Part shown: piece by piece, positions 42,157 through 58,869 of the stretch | Numbering within the stretch: position 1 is the stretch's first letter | How the letters are laid out: each line of letters opens with the position of its first letter | Origin: Shimia sediminis | GTDB taxonomy: Bacteria > Pseudomonadota > Alphaproteobacteria > Rhodobacterales > Rhodobacteraceae | Direction of reading: 5' to 3' | Assembly (NCBI RefSeq): GCF_003990645.1 | Contig: NZ_RYZK01000005.1 | Location: forward strand, 235,311 to 299,310 | Length of the DNA stretch: 64,000 bases | Program-made: the position numbers and the translations under genes | The notes under the pieces: generated by a model | Databases searched by the model: none | The model's input: only the letters and a program-made list of their open reading frames with translations | Told to the model about the DNA's origin: nothing

Positions 42157-43017
42157 ATGGCCAAAGCCCCAGGGCTCTATCGGCCTGACGGTCGACCTGC
42201 GCGCCAGTTTGGCGAAGAAATCATCGAACCGGGGGAACCCTTCTCCGGCGAGACCCTGTCGACCATCCGGTTGCTGGTGTCAGATCACACGCCACCCGAT
42301 GCGCCGCTGCAAAAACACGCGTCGGCGGCGGTGCCCGCGGCCGACCCCGCACCAGAGCCGCACCCCCACCCCGACCCGCTCCCGGATGAACCGGAGACCG
42401 CGGCTGACCTGAACCTCACCGACCTGGACGCCTATGCCGAGGATCACCTGCAGACCATGCAGGCGATGCAAGAGGCCGCAGCGCTCAGCCTGCCCCCTCC
42501 CGCACAATCGCCATCCGACGCCCAGTCACTTCACCCACGCCAGCCCTCGGTGCGGGACAGTTGGCGTCGTCTGGTGATTGTCGAGGGGGGACCGGGCCGG
42601 GCGCTGCGGTCTGCGCTGGCGCGCCCGCGCCTCTGGGCGCTCGCCCTGCTTGTCGGTTTGATCGCGTGGCACCCCTGGGCCATCCCCTTCATGGTGCTGA
42701 CCCTGGCCACCGCCGTCATCCTCTTTGTCCTGCTGGCCGGGGCCGAACGCGTTGCCGATCTCGCCGGCTGGGGCTATGCGCGATTAAAAAAGCGCAACCC
42801 GGCCCGCGCTGATCTCATCCTGCAACGCGGCAACCGGGTCCTGACGCAGGTTCCCTGGCTGGCCGACCGCCTGCCGCCAGAGTGGGTTCAGGGTTTTGAC
42901 ATCCCCGAACAGGATAGGGACATGCCCCCTTCGCCCGACGATACCCGCCTGAAATCCCGGCTCGAACGTATGGCCGCCGAAGAAACCCGGCTGCACACAG
43001 TGGCAAAGGGCACTTGA
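42157..43017 (+). CDS. Membrane protein with tandem-helix hairpin, paralogue 2
   Basis: 286 residues. Seen: a Pro/Asp-rich N-terminus (1-145), the helix hairpin (about 163-210), then a short soluble C-terminus. AAGGAAAA lies upstream of the ATG. A hairpin with a 12-bp bulged stem (42106-42135) lies 20 bases upstream in the leader and may affect translation. Similar to the previous gene in the hairpin. Function unknown. Confidence 0.72.
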   Translation: MAKAPGLYRPDGRPARQFGEEIIEPGEPFSGETLSTIRLLVSDHTPPDAPLQKHASAAVPAADPAPEPHPHPDPLPDEPETAADLNLTDLDAYAEDHLQTMQAMQEAAALSLPPPAQSPSDAQSLHPRQPSVRDSWRRLVIVEGGPGRALRSALARPRLWALALLVGLIAWHPWAIPFMVLTLATAVILFVLLAGAERVADLAGWGYARLKKRNPARADLILQRGNRVLTQVPWLADRLPPEWVQGFDIPEQDRDMPPSPDDTRLKSRLERMAAEETRLHTVAKGT

Positions 43018-43074
43018 AATTGCCCGCCACCCCGCGTATGTGACCCCCTGTTCGTATCGAGAAGAAGTCGCACC

Positions 43075-43272
43075 ATGGCCAAAACCAATCCGCTCACCTT
43101 TATTCAGCAGGTCCGCGCCGAAACCTCCAAGGTTGTCTGGCCGACTCGTCGCGAGGTTATGCTGACCACGGTGATGGTCTTTATCATGGCCGCCCTGACC
43201 GCCGTCTTCTTCGCCCTGGTCGACATCCTGATCCGGTCGGGTCTGCAGGGTGTCCTGGGCATCTTCGGCTAA
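43075..43272 (+). CDS. secE: Preprotein translocase subunit SecE
   Basis: 65 residues, one essential membrane helix. Seen: FIQQVRAETSKVVWPTRREV, the SecE signature. Stabilises SecY in the Sec channel. In most bacteria nusG follows at once; here it is 3.1 kb away. Confidence 0.96.
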   Translation: MAKTNPLTFIQQVRAETSKVVWPTRREVMLTTVMVFIMAALTAVFFALVDILIRSGLQGVLGIFG

Positions 43273-43324
43273 CCCACCTGCATTTTCCGACAGGTCAGGC
43301 GCAGTGCCTGCCGCCCGGTCGGCG

Positions 43325-43352
43325 GTAGGTCGGACAAGAATGTCCGACCTAC
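43325..43352. repeat. Perfect 12-bp inverted repeat with 4-base loop
   Basis: GTAGGTCGGACA, loop AGAA, TGTCCGACCTAC, between secE and the convergent sulfatase. No T-run follows, so a classic terminator is unlikely. Marks the left edge of the insert between secE and nusG. Confidence 0.85.
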
Positions 43353-43361
43353 GGGACAGCG

Positions 43362-44987
43362 TTACCAATCCACCGTCTTTTGCGGCACGTAGACCGGGCT
43401 GGCCTGCGGATCAAAGGACGTATCGAAATCCTTGTAGTAACTCTGCACCTTGCGATGCGGATAGTCCTCGATCTGCAACAGGTGCTCCTGGATCATCTTG
43501 GTCATGCCCGGTCCGGCCCAGATACCGTTATGCGCCTCGTTCGGGAAACGCTCGGCCGGGTCGTGGTAGATGTTGAACACCTCGTAAAAGTGGAAATCCG
43601 GGTTGCGCGGTTTCAGGTTCAGCTTGACCTGATCCTTGCGCACCGCCTCCAGTTTGGTGCGGTTATAGTGGAACACGTAGTCCCGCCGCCCCCTGCCTTC
43701 GCCCAGCAGGAACAGGCCCGACTGATCCACCCCGTCAATCACCCGGTCTCCGGGCACCTCTGACAGAACCCCCGCAACGCTGGCCCATGTGGTGAAGAAA
43801 TCCGTGATCTGGATGATATCCAGCGGATCCTGACCGGGGTCTATCATGCCGGGCCACCACGCCAGCGCCGGCACCCGAATGCCACCCTCGCGGGTTTCCC
43901 CCTTGCCACCCTGCAACAGGGAATAGCCGCCATGAGGGTGCACCGTGTACATCGGCCCGTTGTCCGAACTCCACACCACCAGCGTGTTCTCGGCAATGCC
44001 CAGATCGGTCAGCGTCTTCAGCACACGGCCCACGTTGTAATCATGCTCGACCATCTGTGCCGCCGTATTGGTTTCCGCAGGTGTATCGCGGAAATCCGGA
44101 TGCGCGCCCCAGAAATGGTTGCCCTTGCCCCAGAAGTTCACGAAAAACGGCTGATCGCTGTCGGCGCGCCGCGTGATGAACGCGATCACATTGTCCGCCA
44201 CCTCGGTGTCATAGGTGTTGTACTTTTCCATCGAGTATTCATAGACCAGCTGCGGCTCTTCGCCCTTCTTCGCCCGCATCACCCCACCGGTGTCATAGGG
44301 AAACCCCTCGGGCCCCGGAGAATGCATCAACGTGCGCTGGGTAAAGCCGCCGATGTCGTCATCCTTCGAGGCATTCTTGTTGTTGACCCACCAGGGCGGG
44401 TTGCCCTCGGACCACTCGGCCTCGTCAAACCCCTGCTCGGTTGGGTGGTTGCCCTCGTCATCGCCCAGATGCCACTTGCCGAAAAAGCCGGTGTAGTACC
44501 CCGCGTCCGACAGCAGCTCGGCAATCGTCACCTCGTCGCCGTGCAACCCACTGCCGGTCTCACCCGGCAGGGTGATGTTGTAGACACCGTTGCGGATCGG
44601 ATGCCGCCCGGTCAATACCGCGCCCCGTGACGGGGAACATTCGACCTCCGAGTAAAACGAGAGGAACCGCATGCCCTCGGCGGCCATCCTGTCCAGGCTC
44701 GCTGTGGGCGCGCCGCGGATCTTGCCGCCGCCATAGCTGCCCAGTTCGGTATAGCCGACGTCATCGGCCATGATGTAGACGATGTTCGGCCTCTTGCCGA
44801 ACCGCGCCTCAAGCGCGGCCAGCTTCTCGCGCACCTGCGTGTCGTCAGCGGCCCAGCTGACACCGAACTCCTGCTCCATCCGGGTGAATTCGGGGTCGTG
44901 GATGATCTGGGTTTCGGCCCCGGCCCCCATGGGCATCACCCCAAAGGCCACCAGCCCGGCCAAACCTCGGCGAAATCCTGTTCGCAT
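43362..44987 (-). CDS. Secreted sulfatase (arylsulfatase family, FGly type)
   Basis: 541 residues from the ATG at 44987, where AAAGGA lies 8 bases upstream and a signal peptide begins (to GAGAE). Seen: NIVYIMADDVGYTELGSYGG (metal-binding Asp pair), CSPSRGAVLTGRH with the Cys that becomes formylglycine, FGKWHLGD, and WSSDNGPM. Hydrolyses sulfate esters in the periplasm or outside, as in use of marine sulfated glycans or aryl sulfates. Divergent from an AraC-type regulator. Lies inside the secE-nusG cluster. Confidence 0.92.
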   Translation of the reverse strand: MRTGFRRGLAGLVAFGVMPMGAGAETQIIHDPEFTRMEQEFGVSWAADDTQVREKLAALEARFGKRPNIVYIMADDVGYTELGSYGGGKIRGAPTASLDRMAAEGMRFLSFYSEVECSPSRGAVLTGRHPIRNGVYNITLPGETGSGLHGDEVTIAELLSDAGYYTGFFGKWHLGDDEGNHPTEQGFDEAEWSEGNPPWWVNNKNASKDDDIGGFTQRTLMHSPGPEGFPYDTGGVMRAKKGEEPQLVYEYSMEKYNTYDTEVADNVIAFITRRADSDQPFFVNFWGKGNHFWGAHPDFRDTPAETNTAAQMVEHDYNVGRVLKTLTDLGIAENTLVVWSSDNGPMYTVHPHGGYSLLQGGKGETREGGIRVPALAWWPGMIDPGQDPLDIIQITDFFTTWASVAGVLSEVPGDRVIDGVDQSGLFLLGEGRGRRDYVFHYNRTKLEAVRKDQVKLNLKPRNPDFHFYEVFNIYHDPAERFPNEAHNGIWAGPGMTKMIQEHLLQIEDYPHRKVQSYYKDFDTSFDPQASPVYVPQKTVDW

Positions 44988-45167
44988 CACAATATCCTTT
45001 CCAAAAATCGGGTGGCAACGGCCATGATCCTGGCCTGACAGGGCCGCTCTCGGCCCAGGCCGCACACACCAGTCCCCCAAGGCTACGCGCCGCCGGGGTT
45101 GCGGCGTTATCGAAAATCCGCAAAAATCAGGGCACACCAGAGACAGCCTCGGAGGTCAGAGACCGCC

Positions 45168-46091
45168 ATGAAGGCATCCTTTTGCGAAATCGACGAGATG
45201 CTTCAGGCCCTGCGGGCCTGGGACGCCGAACTGTCGCCGCTGTCCGCCGCCAACCGGGGTCAGATCGTAGCCTCATTTGTTCAGACCATCGATGGCCCCC
45301 TGCAGTACATGTATTCCGAATTTGCCTTTGCCCTGTCGATGGTCGGAGCGCCGCCCGAGGGATTGGTCACCTTCAACATCATGGAACCCACCGTGCCGCG
45401 ATACTGGGTGCGCGGTCATGATGTGGACAGCAACTGGTGCTGGGTGTTTCCGGTGGGCAAGGAACTCCGCAGCTTCTCCAGCCCGGGGTTCAAGGTGCAC
45501 ACCCTCTCGGTCACCGAGGACGACATCCACCGCACCGCCGCCGCGCTCGAGCTGGACCTCGCCCCCGCCAGCCTCTGGCCCGAGGCCTTTGCCCTGCCGC
45601 CCGCGCAGGCGCAGCAGGTACGCCACCTGATGCGGGCGCTAGGTACGGCGCCCATGGGGGCGGTTGCGGGTGTGGCGCGGGACATCCTCATGTGCCTGCT
45701 GCCCCACTGGCAGGGGGCGACACACCCAGCGCGAGACACCCGACCCTCGCTCAGGGCGCGGGATCTTGCCGTGCAAAACGGGCTGGCCTTTTTGGCGACC
45801 TGCGATCTGACCTCGACGGGTCTTGGCGACCTGCGCGACAACTGCCACGTCAGCGAACGCACCCTGCAATATGCGTTCCGTGAACGCTTTGGCATGTCGC
45901 CCGCCGCATTCCTCAAGCGCAACAAACTGGCGCGGGTCCGGGCCCGGCTGCGGCAGGCCGATGTCGGCACCTGCGCCGTCAGCGACGTCGCGAGCGAATT
46001 TGGCTTCTGGCACCTGGGACAATTCTCGGTGGACTACCGAAAACTGTTTGCCGAAAAGCCCTCCGAAACGCTTGCTGCGCATCCTTGCTGA
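45168..46091 (+). CDS. AraC-family transcriptional regulator
   Basis: 307 residues. Seen: an N-terminal ligand-type domain and a C-terminal double helix-turn-helix (about residues 215-300) with NCHVSERTLQYAFRERFGMS and SDVASEFGFWHLGQFSVDYR, the second AraC signature. GGAGG lies upstream of the ATG at 45168. It shares a 180-base divergent promoter region with the sulfatase, its likely target. Confidence 0.9.
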   Translation: MKASFCEIDEMLQALRAWDAELSPLSAANRGQIVASFVQTIDGPLQYMYSEFAFALSMVGAPPEGLVTFNIMEPTVPRYWVRGHDVDSNWCWVFPVGKELRSFSSPGFKVHTLSVTEDDIHRTAAALELDLAPASLWPEAFALPPAQAQQVRHLMRALGTAPMGAVAGVARDILMCLLPHWQGATHPARDTRPSLRARDLAVQNGLAFLATCDLTSTGLGDLRDNCHVSERTLQYAFRERFGMSPAAFLKRNKLARVRARLRQADVGTCAVSDVASEFGFWHLGQFSVDYRKLFAEKPSETLAAHPC

Positions 46092-46421
46092 GCGATGGCA
46101 CTTCTGGCGGGTCTGGCGACGGTTTGGGACGCAGTTTTTGCCCCGTTTTGTTAACCAAAAATTATGTACAAAATGGAGAAACACCGCTCAGAAAGTTGTA
46201 CAACTTGGTCACTTTGCTGCATTTCACGTAACGTGAGCAAATTTGCCTCTGGCTCTTGAATTGTGTCGTTTTCAGCGGTAGAGGACACCCTACTTCCGGA
46301 AATGGCGTGCGGCGATTCGAGTTGCGCGCCGATTTTTTGTTCCGGAGAGGTCCCTGTACGGGGCCAGTAAAACAAGAGAATTTCGGCCTTTGGGTCGGTC
46401 AGTGACGGGAAGAACGGTCCT
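46092..46421 (+). promoter_or_regulatory. Intergenic region before nusG with two dyads and a candidate promoter
   Basis: 330 bases with no gene. Contains AAGTTGTACAACTT (46193-46206), a perfect 14-bp palindrome; TCACGT-A-ACGTGA (46224-46236); and TTGAAT, 17 bases, TAGAGG (46256-46284) as a promoter candidate for nusG-rplKA. Because nusG is cut off from secE by an opposing gene, it needs a promoter here. Confidence 0.45.
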
Positions 46422-46955
46422 ATGGCAAAACGGTGGTACTCGGTGAGTGTTCTGTCGAACTTCGAAAAGAAGGTCGCCGAACAAATCCGTGTCTCTGCGG
46501 AGGAAAAAGGCCTTGAAGATCAGATAGATGAGGTCCTTGTCCCAACCGAAGAAGTGATCGAGGTACGCCGTGGCAAGAAGGTCACGACCGAGCGTCGGTT
46601 CATGCCGGGCTACGTGCTCGTGCACATGGAAATGAGCGACCAGGGCTATCACCTGATCAACTCGATCAACCGCGTCACCGGCTTCCTTGGCCCCCAGGGT
46701 CGCCCGATGCCGATGCGCGACGCCGAGGTGAACGGCATCCTGAACCGCGTCCAGGAAGGCGAAGATGCACCCAAGCTGATGATCTCCTTCGAGATCGGCG
46801 AAAAGGTCAAGGTCAACGACGGACCCTTTGAAGATTTCGACGGCATGGTTGAGGAAGTTGATGAGGATAATCAACGCCTTAAGGTCACCGTTTCGATTTT
46901 TGGCCGGGAGACCCCGGTCGAACTGGAATACACTCAGGTCACCAAGCAGACCTGA
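46422..46955 (+). CDS. nusG: Transcription termination/antitermination factor NusG
   Basis: 177 residues. Seen: WYSVSVLSNFEKKVAEQI, RRFMPGYVLVHMEMSD and the C-terminal KOW segment GEKVKVNDGPFEDFDGMVEE. Couples RNA polymerase to Rho and ribosomes. Normally secE-nusG-rplK; here separated from secE. Confidence 0.97.
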   Translation: MAKRWYSVSVLSNFEKKVAEQIRVSAEEKGLEDQIDEVLVPTEEVIEVRRGKKVTTERRFMPGYVLVHMEMSDQGYHLINSINRVTGFLGPQGRPMPMRDAEVNGILNRVQEGEDAPKLMISFEIGEKVKVNDGPFEDFDGMVEEVDEDNQRLKVTVSIFGRETPVELEYTQVTKQT

Positions 46956-47081
46956 TGTGGCAGGCGCTGAAAGGCGCCAAAAACCGAGTGGGAGGCGAGG
47001 GCATCGCGATGTCCGGACTGCACCACACAGCACTCAGCCTGAGGGGCGCGCCCTGAAGGTGTTGGAAAAAGGAGAGGCCAA

Positions 47082-47507
47082 ATGGCCAAGAAACTTGCTG
47101 GCAAGATGAAGCTGCAGATCCCTGCAGGTCAAGCCAACCCCTCGCCGCCCGTGGGTCCTGCCCTGGGTCAGCGCGGCATCAACATCATGGAATTCTGCAA
47201 GGCGTTCAACGCCAAGACGCAGGACATGGAGCAGGGCGCCCCCTGCCCCACCGAGATCATCTATTATCAGGACAAGTCCTTCACCATGGACATCAAGACG
47301 CCGCCCGCGTCTTACTACCTGAAAAAAGCTGCTGGCCTGAAATCTGGCGCCAAAACCCCCGGTCGTGAGACCGTTGGCACCGTGACCTCCAAGCAGGTCA
47401 AAGAGATCGCCGAAGCGAAAATGAAAGACCTGAGCGCAAACGACGTCGAGGCTGCCATGCAGATCATCCTCGGTTCGGCACGCTCGATGGGCATCGAGGT
47501 GAAGTGA
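47082..47507 (+). CDS. rplK: Ribosomal protein L11
   Basis: 141 residues. Seen: [34 protein letters not shown]. Binds 23S rRNA at the GTPase centre. GGAGA precedes the ATG. Stop overlaps rplA start. Confidence 0.98.
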   Translation: MAKKLAGKMKLQIPAGQANPSPPVGPALGQRGINIMEFCKAFNAKTQDMEQGAPCPTEIIYYQDKSFTMDIKTPPASYYLKKAAGLKSGAKTPGRETVGTVTSKQVKEIAEAKMKDLSANDVEAAMQIILGSARSMGIEVK

Positions 47508-48205
47508 TGGCGAAACTTGGTAAGCGTACTGCCGCAGCGCGTGAAGCGTTCGCAGGCAAAGACAACCTGAGCGTTGAAGACGCCGTTGCCCTGGTCAAGG
47601 GTCAGGCCTCTGCAAAATTCGACGAAACCGTTGAAATCGCTGTTCAATTGGGCGTTGACCCGCGCCACGCAGACCAGATGGTCCGCGGTGTTGTTGGTCT
47701 GCCTAACGGCACAGGCAAATCGGTTCGCGTTGCTGTGTTCGCTCGTGGCCCCAAGGCTGAAGAAGCCCAGGCCGCCGGTGCAGACATTGTTGGCGCAGAA
47801 GACCTGATGGAAACCGTCCAGGGCGGCACCATCGAGTTTGATCGTTGCATCGCAACCCCGGACATGATGCCCGTCGTTGGCCGTCTGGGTAAGGTGCTTG
47901 GCCCCCGCAACCTGATGCCGAACCCCAAGGTTGGCACCGTGACCATGGACGTGAAAGCGGCCGTGGAAGCAGCCAAGGGCGGCGAAGTGCAGTTCAAGGT
48001 CGAAAAAGCCGGTGTTGTGCACGCAGGTGTTGGCAAGGTCTCGTTCGACGAAGGCAAGCTGGTCGAAAACGTCCGCGCCTTTATGGACGCGGTTCTGAAA
48101 GCCAAGCCCGCTGGCGCCAAAGGTGCCTACGTCAAGAAAATCGCGCTGAGCTCGACCATGGGCCCAGGCGTGACCATCGACGTGGACAACGCAGCCGCAC
48201 AATAA
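47507..48205 (+). CDS. rplA: Ribosomal protein L1
   Basis: 232 residues from the ATG at 47507 (MAKLGKR); a GTG one codon earlier is possible. The ATG shares its A with the rplK stop (TGATG). Seen: [21 protein letters not shown]1 usually represses its own operon by binding the rplK leader. Followed by a terminator. Confidence 0.97.
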   Translation: MAKLGKRTAAAREAFAGKDNLSVEDAVALVKGQASAKFDETVEIAVQLGVDPRHADQMVRGVVGLPNGTGKSVRVAVFARGPKAEEAQAAGADIVGAEDLMETVQGGTIEFDRCIATPDMMPVVGRLGKVLGPRNLMPNPKVGTVTMDVKAAVEAAKGGEVQFKVEKAGVVHAGVGKVSFDEGKLVENVRAFMDAVLKAKPAGAKGAYVKKIALSSTMGPGVTIDVDNAAAQ

Positions 48206-48228
48206 GCGGTCTTCGTTTTATGATTAAG

Positions 48229-48254
48229 GGGCGCTCCGACCGGGCGCCCTTTTT
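48229..48254 (+). terminator. Intrinsic terminator after rplKA
   Basis: GGGCGC, loop, GCGCCC followed by TTTTT. Separates nusG-rplKA from rplJL transcription. Confidence 0.75.
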
Positions 48255-48362
48255 CGTGGGAACAATGGCGGCTAAGCGGACAATGCCGCCATTCGTTTTT
48301 CTACGGGGTTGCTGATTCTATACGACAAAAAACGTCAATCACTATTGGAGTGCTGCGACGGT

Positions 48363-48569
48363 TCAGATTTTGGGAGGTGGGGACTTACGTCCCAAAAGAC
48401 CCCCTAGAACTAAGCCTACGATCAACCCGATGAACGCACCCGCCGTAGTTTTACCTAACGTACCGGCGAGATCTACAAAGGCATAAGGATCTGTGAATAA
48501 GCTGTGTAGGAAGTAACCTGCAGCTCCCAGAAAAGCACATCCCCAGCGCCAAGTATTCTGCGACATCAT
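48363..48569 (-). CDS. Small membrane protein, antisense to the ribosomal operon
   Basis: 68 residues, two helices, the second Gly-rich (AGAFIGLIVGLVLGGLLG), ending KSPPPKI. GGAAAG lies about 9 bases before the ATG. The region is more AT-rich than neighbouring genes. It lies in an unusually long rplA-rplJ gap and could be a recent arrival. Not recognised. Confidence 0.5.
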   Translation of the reverse strand: MMSQNTWRWGCAFLGAAGYFLHSLFTDPYAFVDLAGTLGKTTAGAFIGLIVGLVLGGLLGRKSPPPKI

Positions 48570-49044
48570 GTATGATCTCTTTCCGATTTTTCCTAAAACC
48601 GATCTGTTTTCGCATCTAAAATGATTGGCAGAAGTTGTCTAATTGGGCAAGTTGCTCTGGGCTCAAAATGGCCATTCACTGTCTACACAAAGCCCGTTGC
48701 TGCCAGAGGCCGTCCCGAGCAATACATCTGCCAAAGAAATCTGAACACCTGCGAAAGAAAGCCGAAAAAAGTGCCAATCCCCTCTTGCCACTTCTTCGAA
48801 TAGTCAATACTTAACGGTCTCGCAGAATAGCGTGCGATTCATCGTGCGCTTTTTTGCATTTCGTCCAAGACGGCGGGTGAGGTCTGACCTCTTAATCTCC
48901 TGCCTGAGACGGGAAAGAACCAGATTTACCGCGGGCTCAATGCTCTCGGGCGAAAATGGCGATGCCCCGTATATCGGACTTCATGCCGGGAAACCGGTGA
49001 ATATGAGCCGGGGGGCATAAGCTCCCCAAAATTGGAGTAAAACT
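48570..49044 (+). promoter_or_regulatory. rplJ upstream region, possible L10 leader
   Basis: 475 bases with no convincing gene. The last 130 bases (about 48900-49030) contain GGGCGAAAATGG, CATGCCGGGAAACCGG and GGGGGGCATAAGCTCCCC, able to form short hairpins, at the place where many bacteria have the L10-binding autoregulatory leader. I see no clear promoter. Assignment is positional. Confidence 0.35.
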
Positions 49045-49563
49045 GTGGATAGAGCCCAGAAAGAGAAAGTGGTCGAAGAACTCGGCCAGATCTTCGAAAG
49101 CTCTGGCGTCGTAGTGGTTGCCCACTACGCGGGTCTCACGGTTGCTGACATGCAGGACCTTCGTGCGCGCGCGCGTGACGCGGGTGGTGCTGTTCGTGTC
49201 GCCAAGAACAGGCTCGCCAAAATCGCCCTTGAGGGCAAGCCCTGCGAAAGCATGGCAGACCTTCTGACGGGTATGACCGTTCTGACCTATTCCGAGGACC
49301 CTGTGGCAGCAGCCAAAGTGGCCGAGGATTTTGCCAAGACGAACAAAAAGTTCGAAATCCTTGGCGGCTCAATGGGTGAGAACGCTCTTGATCGTGCCGG
49401 CGTAGAAGCCGTGTCGAAAATGCCTTCGCGCGAGGAGCTTATTGCTACCATCGCTGGCATGATCGGCGCACCTGCTTCGAACATCGCTGGTGCAATTGGC
49501 GCACCTGCTTCGAACATCGCATCCATCCTGTCTACCATCGAGGAAAAGGCAGAGGCTGCGTAA
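49045..49563 (+). CDS. rplJ: Ribosomal protein L10
   Basis: 172 residues, GTG start. Seen: [20 protein letters not shown] and [12 protein letters not shown]. The C-terminal L12-binding helix contains a duplicated block: [11 protein letters not shown] then [11 protein letters not shown], encoded by two identical 23-base runs 30 bases apart. This may alter the number or spacing of L7/L12 dimer sites. Confidence 0.97.
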   Translation: MDRAQKEKVVEELGQIFESSGVVVVAHYAGLTVADMQDLRARARDAGGAVRVAKNRLAKIALEGKPCESMADLLTGMTVLTYSEDPVAAAKVAEDFAKTNKKFEILGGSMGENALDRAGVEAVSKMPSREELIATIAGMIGAPASNIAGAIGAPASNIASILSTIEEKAEAA

Positions 49564-49634
49564 GCAACTTTGGAACCTCGTACGGGTCGTTACCCGACGT
49601 TGGAACACATACTTAGAAACGGAAAGAGTCTAAA

Positions 49635-50015
49635 ATGGCTGATCTGAAGGCACTCGCAGAAAGCATCGTGGGTCTGACCCTGCTGGAAGCACAAGAACTG
49701 AAAACCATCCTCAAAGACGAATACGGCATCGAGCCCGCAGCTGGCGGCGCCGTAATGGTCGCAGCAGCTGGCGGCGACGCCGGTGGCGCAGCCGAGGAAG
49801 AGAAAACCGAATTCGACGTCATCCTGAAGTCGGCCGGTGCCTCGAAAATCAACGTCATCAAAGAAGTCCGCGCCATCACTGGCCTGGGCCTCAAAGAAGC
49901 CAAAGAGCTGGTTGAAGCCGGCGGCAAGGCTGTCAAAGAAGGCGTGTCGAAAGACGAAGCTGAAGAGCTCAAAGGCAAGCTGGAAGCAGCTGGCGCTGAG
50001 GTCGAAGTCAAGTAA
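49635..50015 (+). CDS. rplL: Ribosomal protein L7/L12
   Basis: 126 residues. Seen: [13 protein letters not shown]-type N-terminal dimer domain (here [20 protein letters not shown]), Ala/Gly hinge, and [18 protein letters not shown]-terminal domain. Recruits translation GTPases to the ribosome. Confidence 0.98.
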   Translation: MADLKALAESIVGLTLLEAQELKTILKDEYGIEPAAGGAVMVAAAGGDAGGAAEEEKTEFDVILKSAGASKINVIKEVRAITGLGLKEAKELVEAGGKAVKEGVSKDEAEELKGKLEAAGAEVEVK

Positions 50016-50047
50016 TCATTGCCGGGGTTTCCCCGGGTTTGATGTCA

Positions 50048-50074
50048 GGCTGGGTCCGTTTTACGGGCCCAGCC
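50048..50074 (+). other. Strong hairpin in the rplL-rpoB spacer
   Basis: 11-bp stem GGCTGGGTCCG / CGGGCCCAGCC (one GU pair) with loop TTTTA, no T-run after. Position matches the RNase III processing hairpin of E. coli rplL-rpoB. Confidence 0.6.
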
Positions 50075-50091
50075 GAACCTGTCTCAGAGAG

Positions 50092-50117
50092 CCCCTTTTC
50101 TCATCAGGGGGTTTTCT
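50092..50117 (+). terminator. Candidate partial terminator (attenuator) before rpoB
   Basis: CCCCT, 9-base loop, AGGGG, then GTTTTCT. Weak stem with T-run in the spacer where E. coli has an attenuator that lowers rpoBC transcription relative to rplJL. Rest of the 240-base spacer shows nothing more. Confidence 0.5.
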
Positions 50118-50256
50118 AAGACCAGGTTCAAGGATCGGGAGGCTTCCTTTGGGACGGAGGCCAGGAATTGATCGAACTTTGTCGTCTCGGATGAATGCGG
50201 TGTCGGGGCCCGACGACACGCGCGTTCGCTAGAGAAACTGAAAGGTGCTACTGACC

Positions 50257-54391
<4,135 letters not shown>

Positions 54392-54393
<2 letters not shown>

Positions 54394-54445
54394 GAATTTT
54401 CTAGAAAATTCTTGCCGGGGAAAATCCTTCTAGAAGGATTTTCCC
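54392..54445. repeat. Two adjacent perfect palindromes between rpoB and rpoC
   Basis: A 22-bp palindrome at 54392-54413 (arm AAGAATTTTCT, centre CTAG, includes the rpoB stop) and a 28-bp palindrome at 54418-54445 (arm GGGAAAATCCTTCT, same TTCTAGAA-type centre). Both perfect, 29 bases centre to centre. Same style as the array at 33925-34017: different arms, perfect symmetry. No T-run after either. Confidence 0.92.
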
Positions 54446-54481
54446 ACCCCCAACCATCCGCACGAATTTGAGGACATCAAA

Positions 54482-58729
<4,248 letters not shown>

Positions 58730-58753
58730 TCGGTTCGACATCGAAACTCTCAG

Positions 58754-58786
58754 AAACCCCCGGCCTTGCGTCGGGGGTTTTTCTTT
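58754..58786 (+). terminator. Intrinsic terminator after rpoC
   Basis: AAACCCCCG, 9-base loop, CGGGGGTTTTT. Strong end of the rpoBC transcript. Confidence 0.85.
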
Positions 58787-58869
58787 TGCCAATAGGTTGC
58801 GCACTTTTGAGACTTGGCGAATGACAAACACGGCCTTAGGGTCGCGTGGTTTGCATGTCAGGGGTTGAG

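Noticed and set aside
48621-49020. Two short plus-strand frames before rplJ
   Set aside because: No ribosome-binding sites, no recognisable fold, and the second covers the likely L10 leader.
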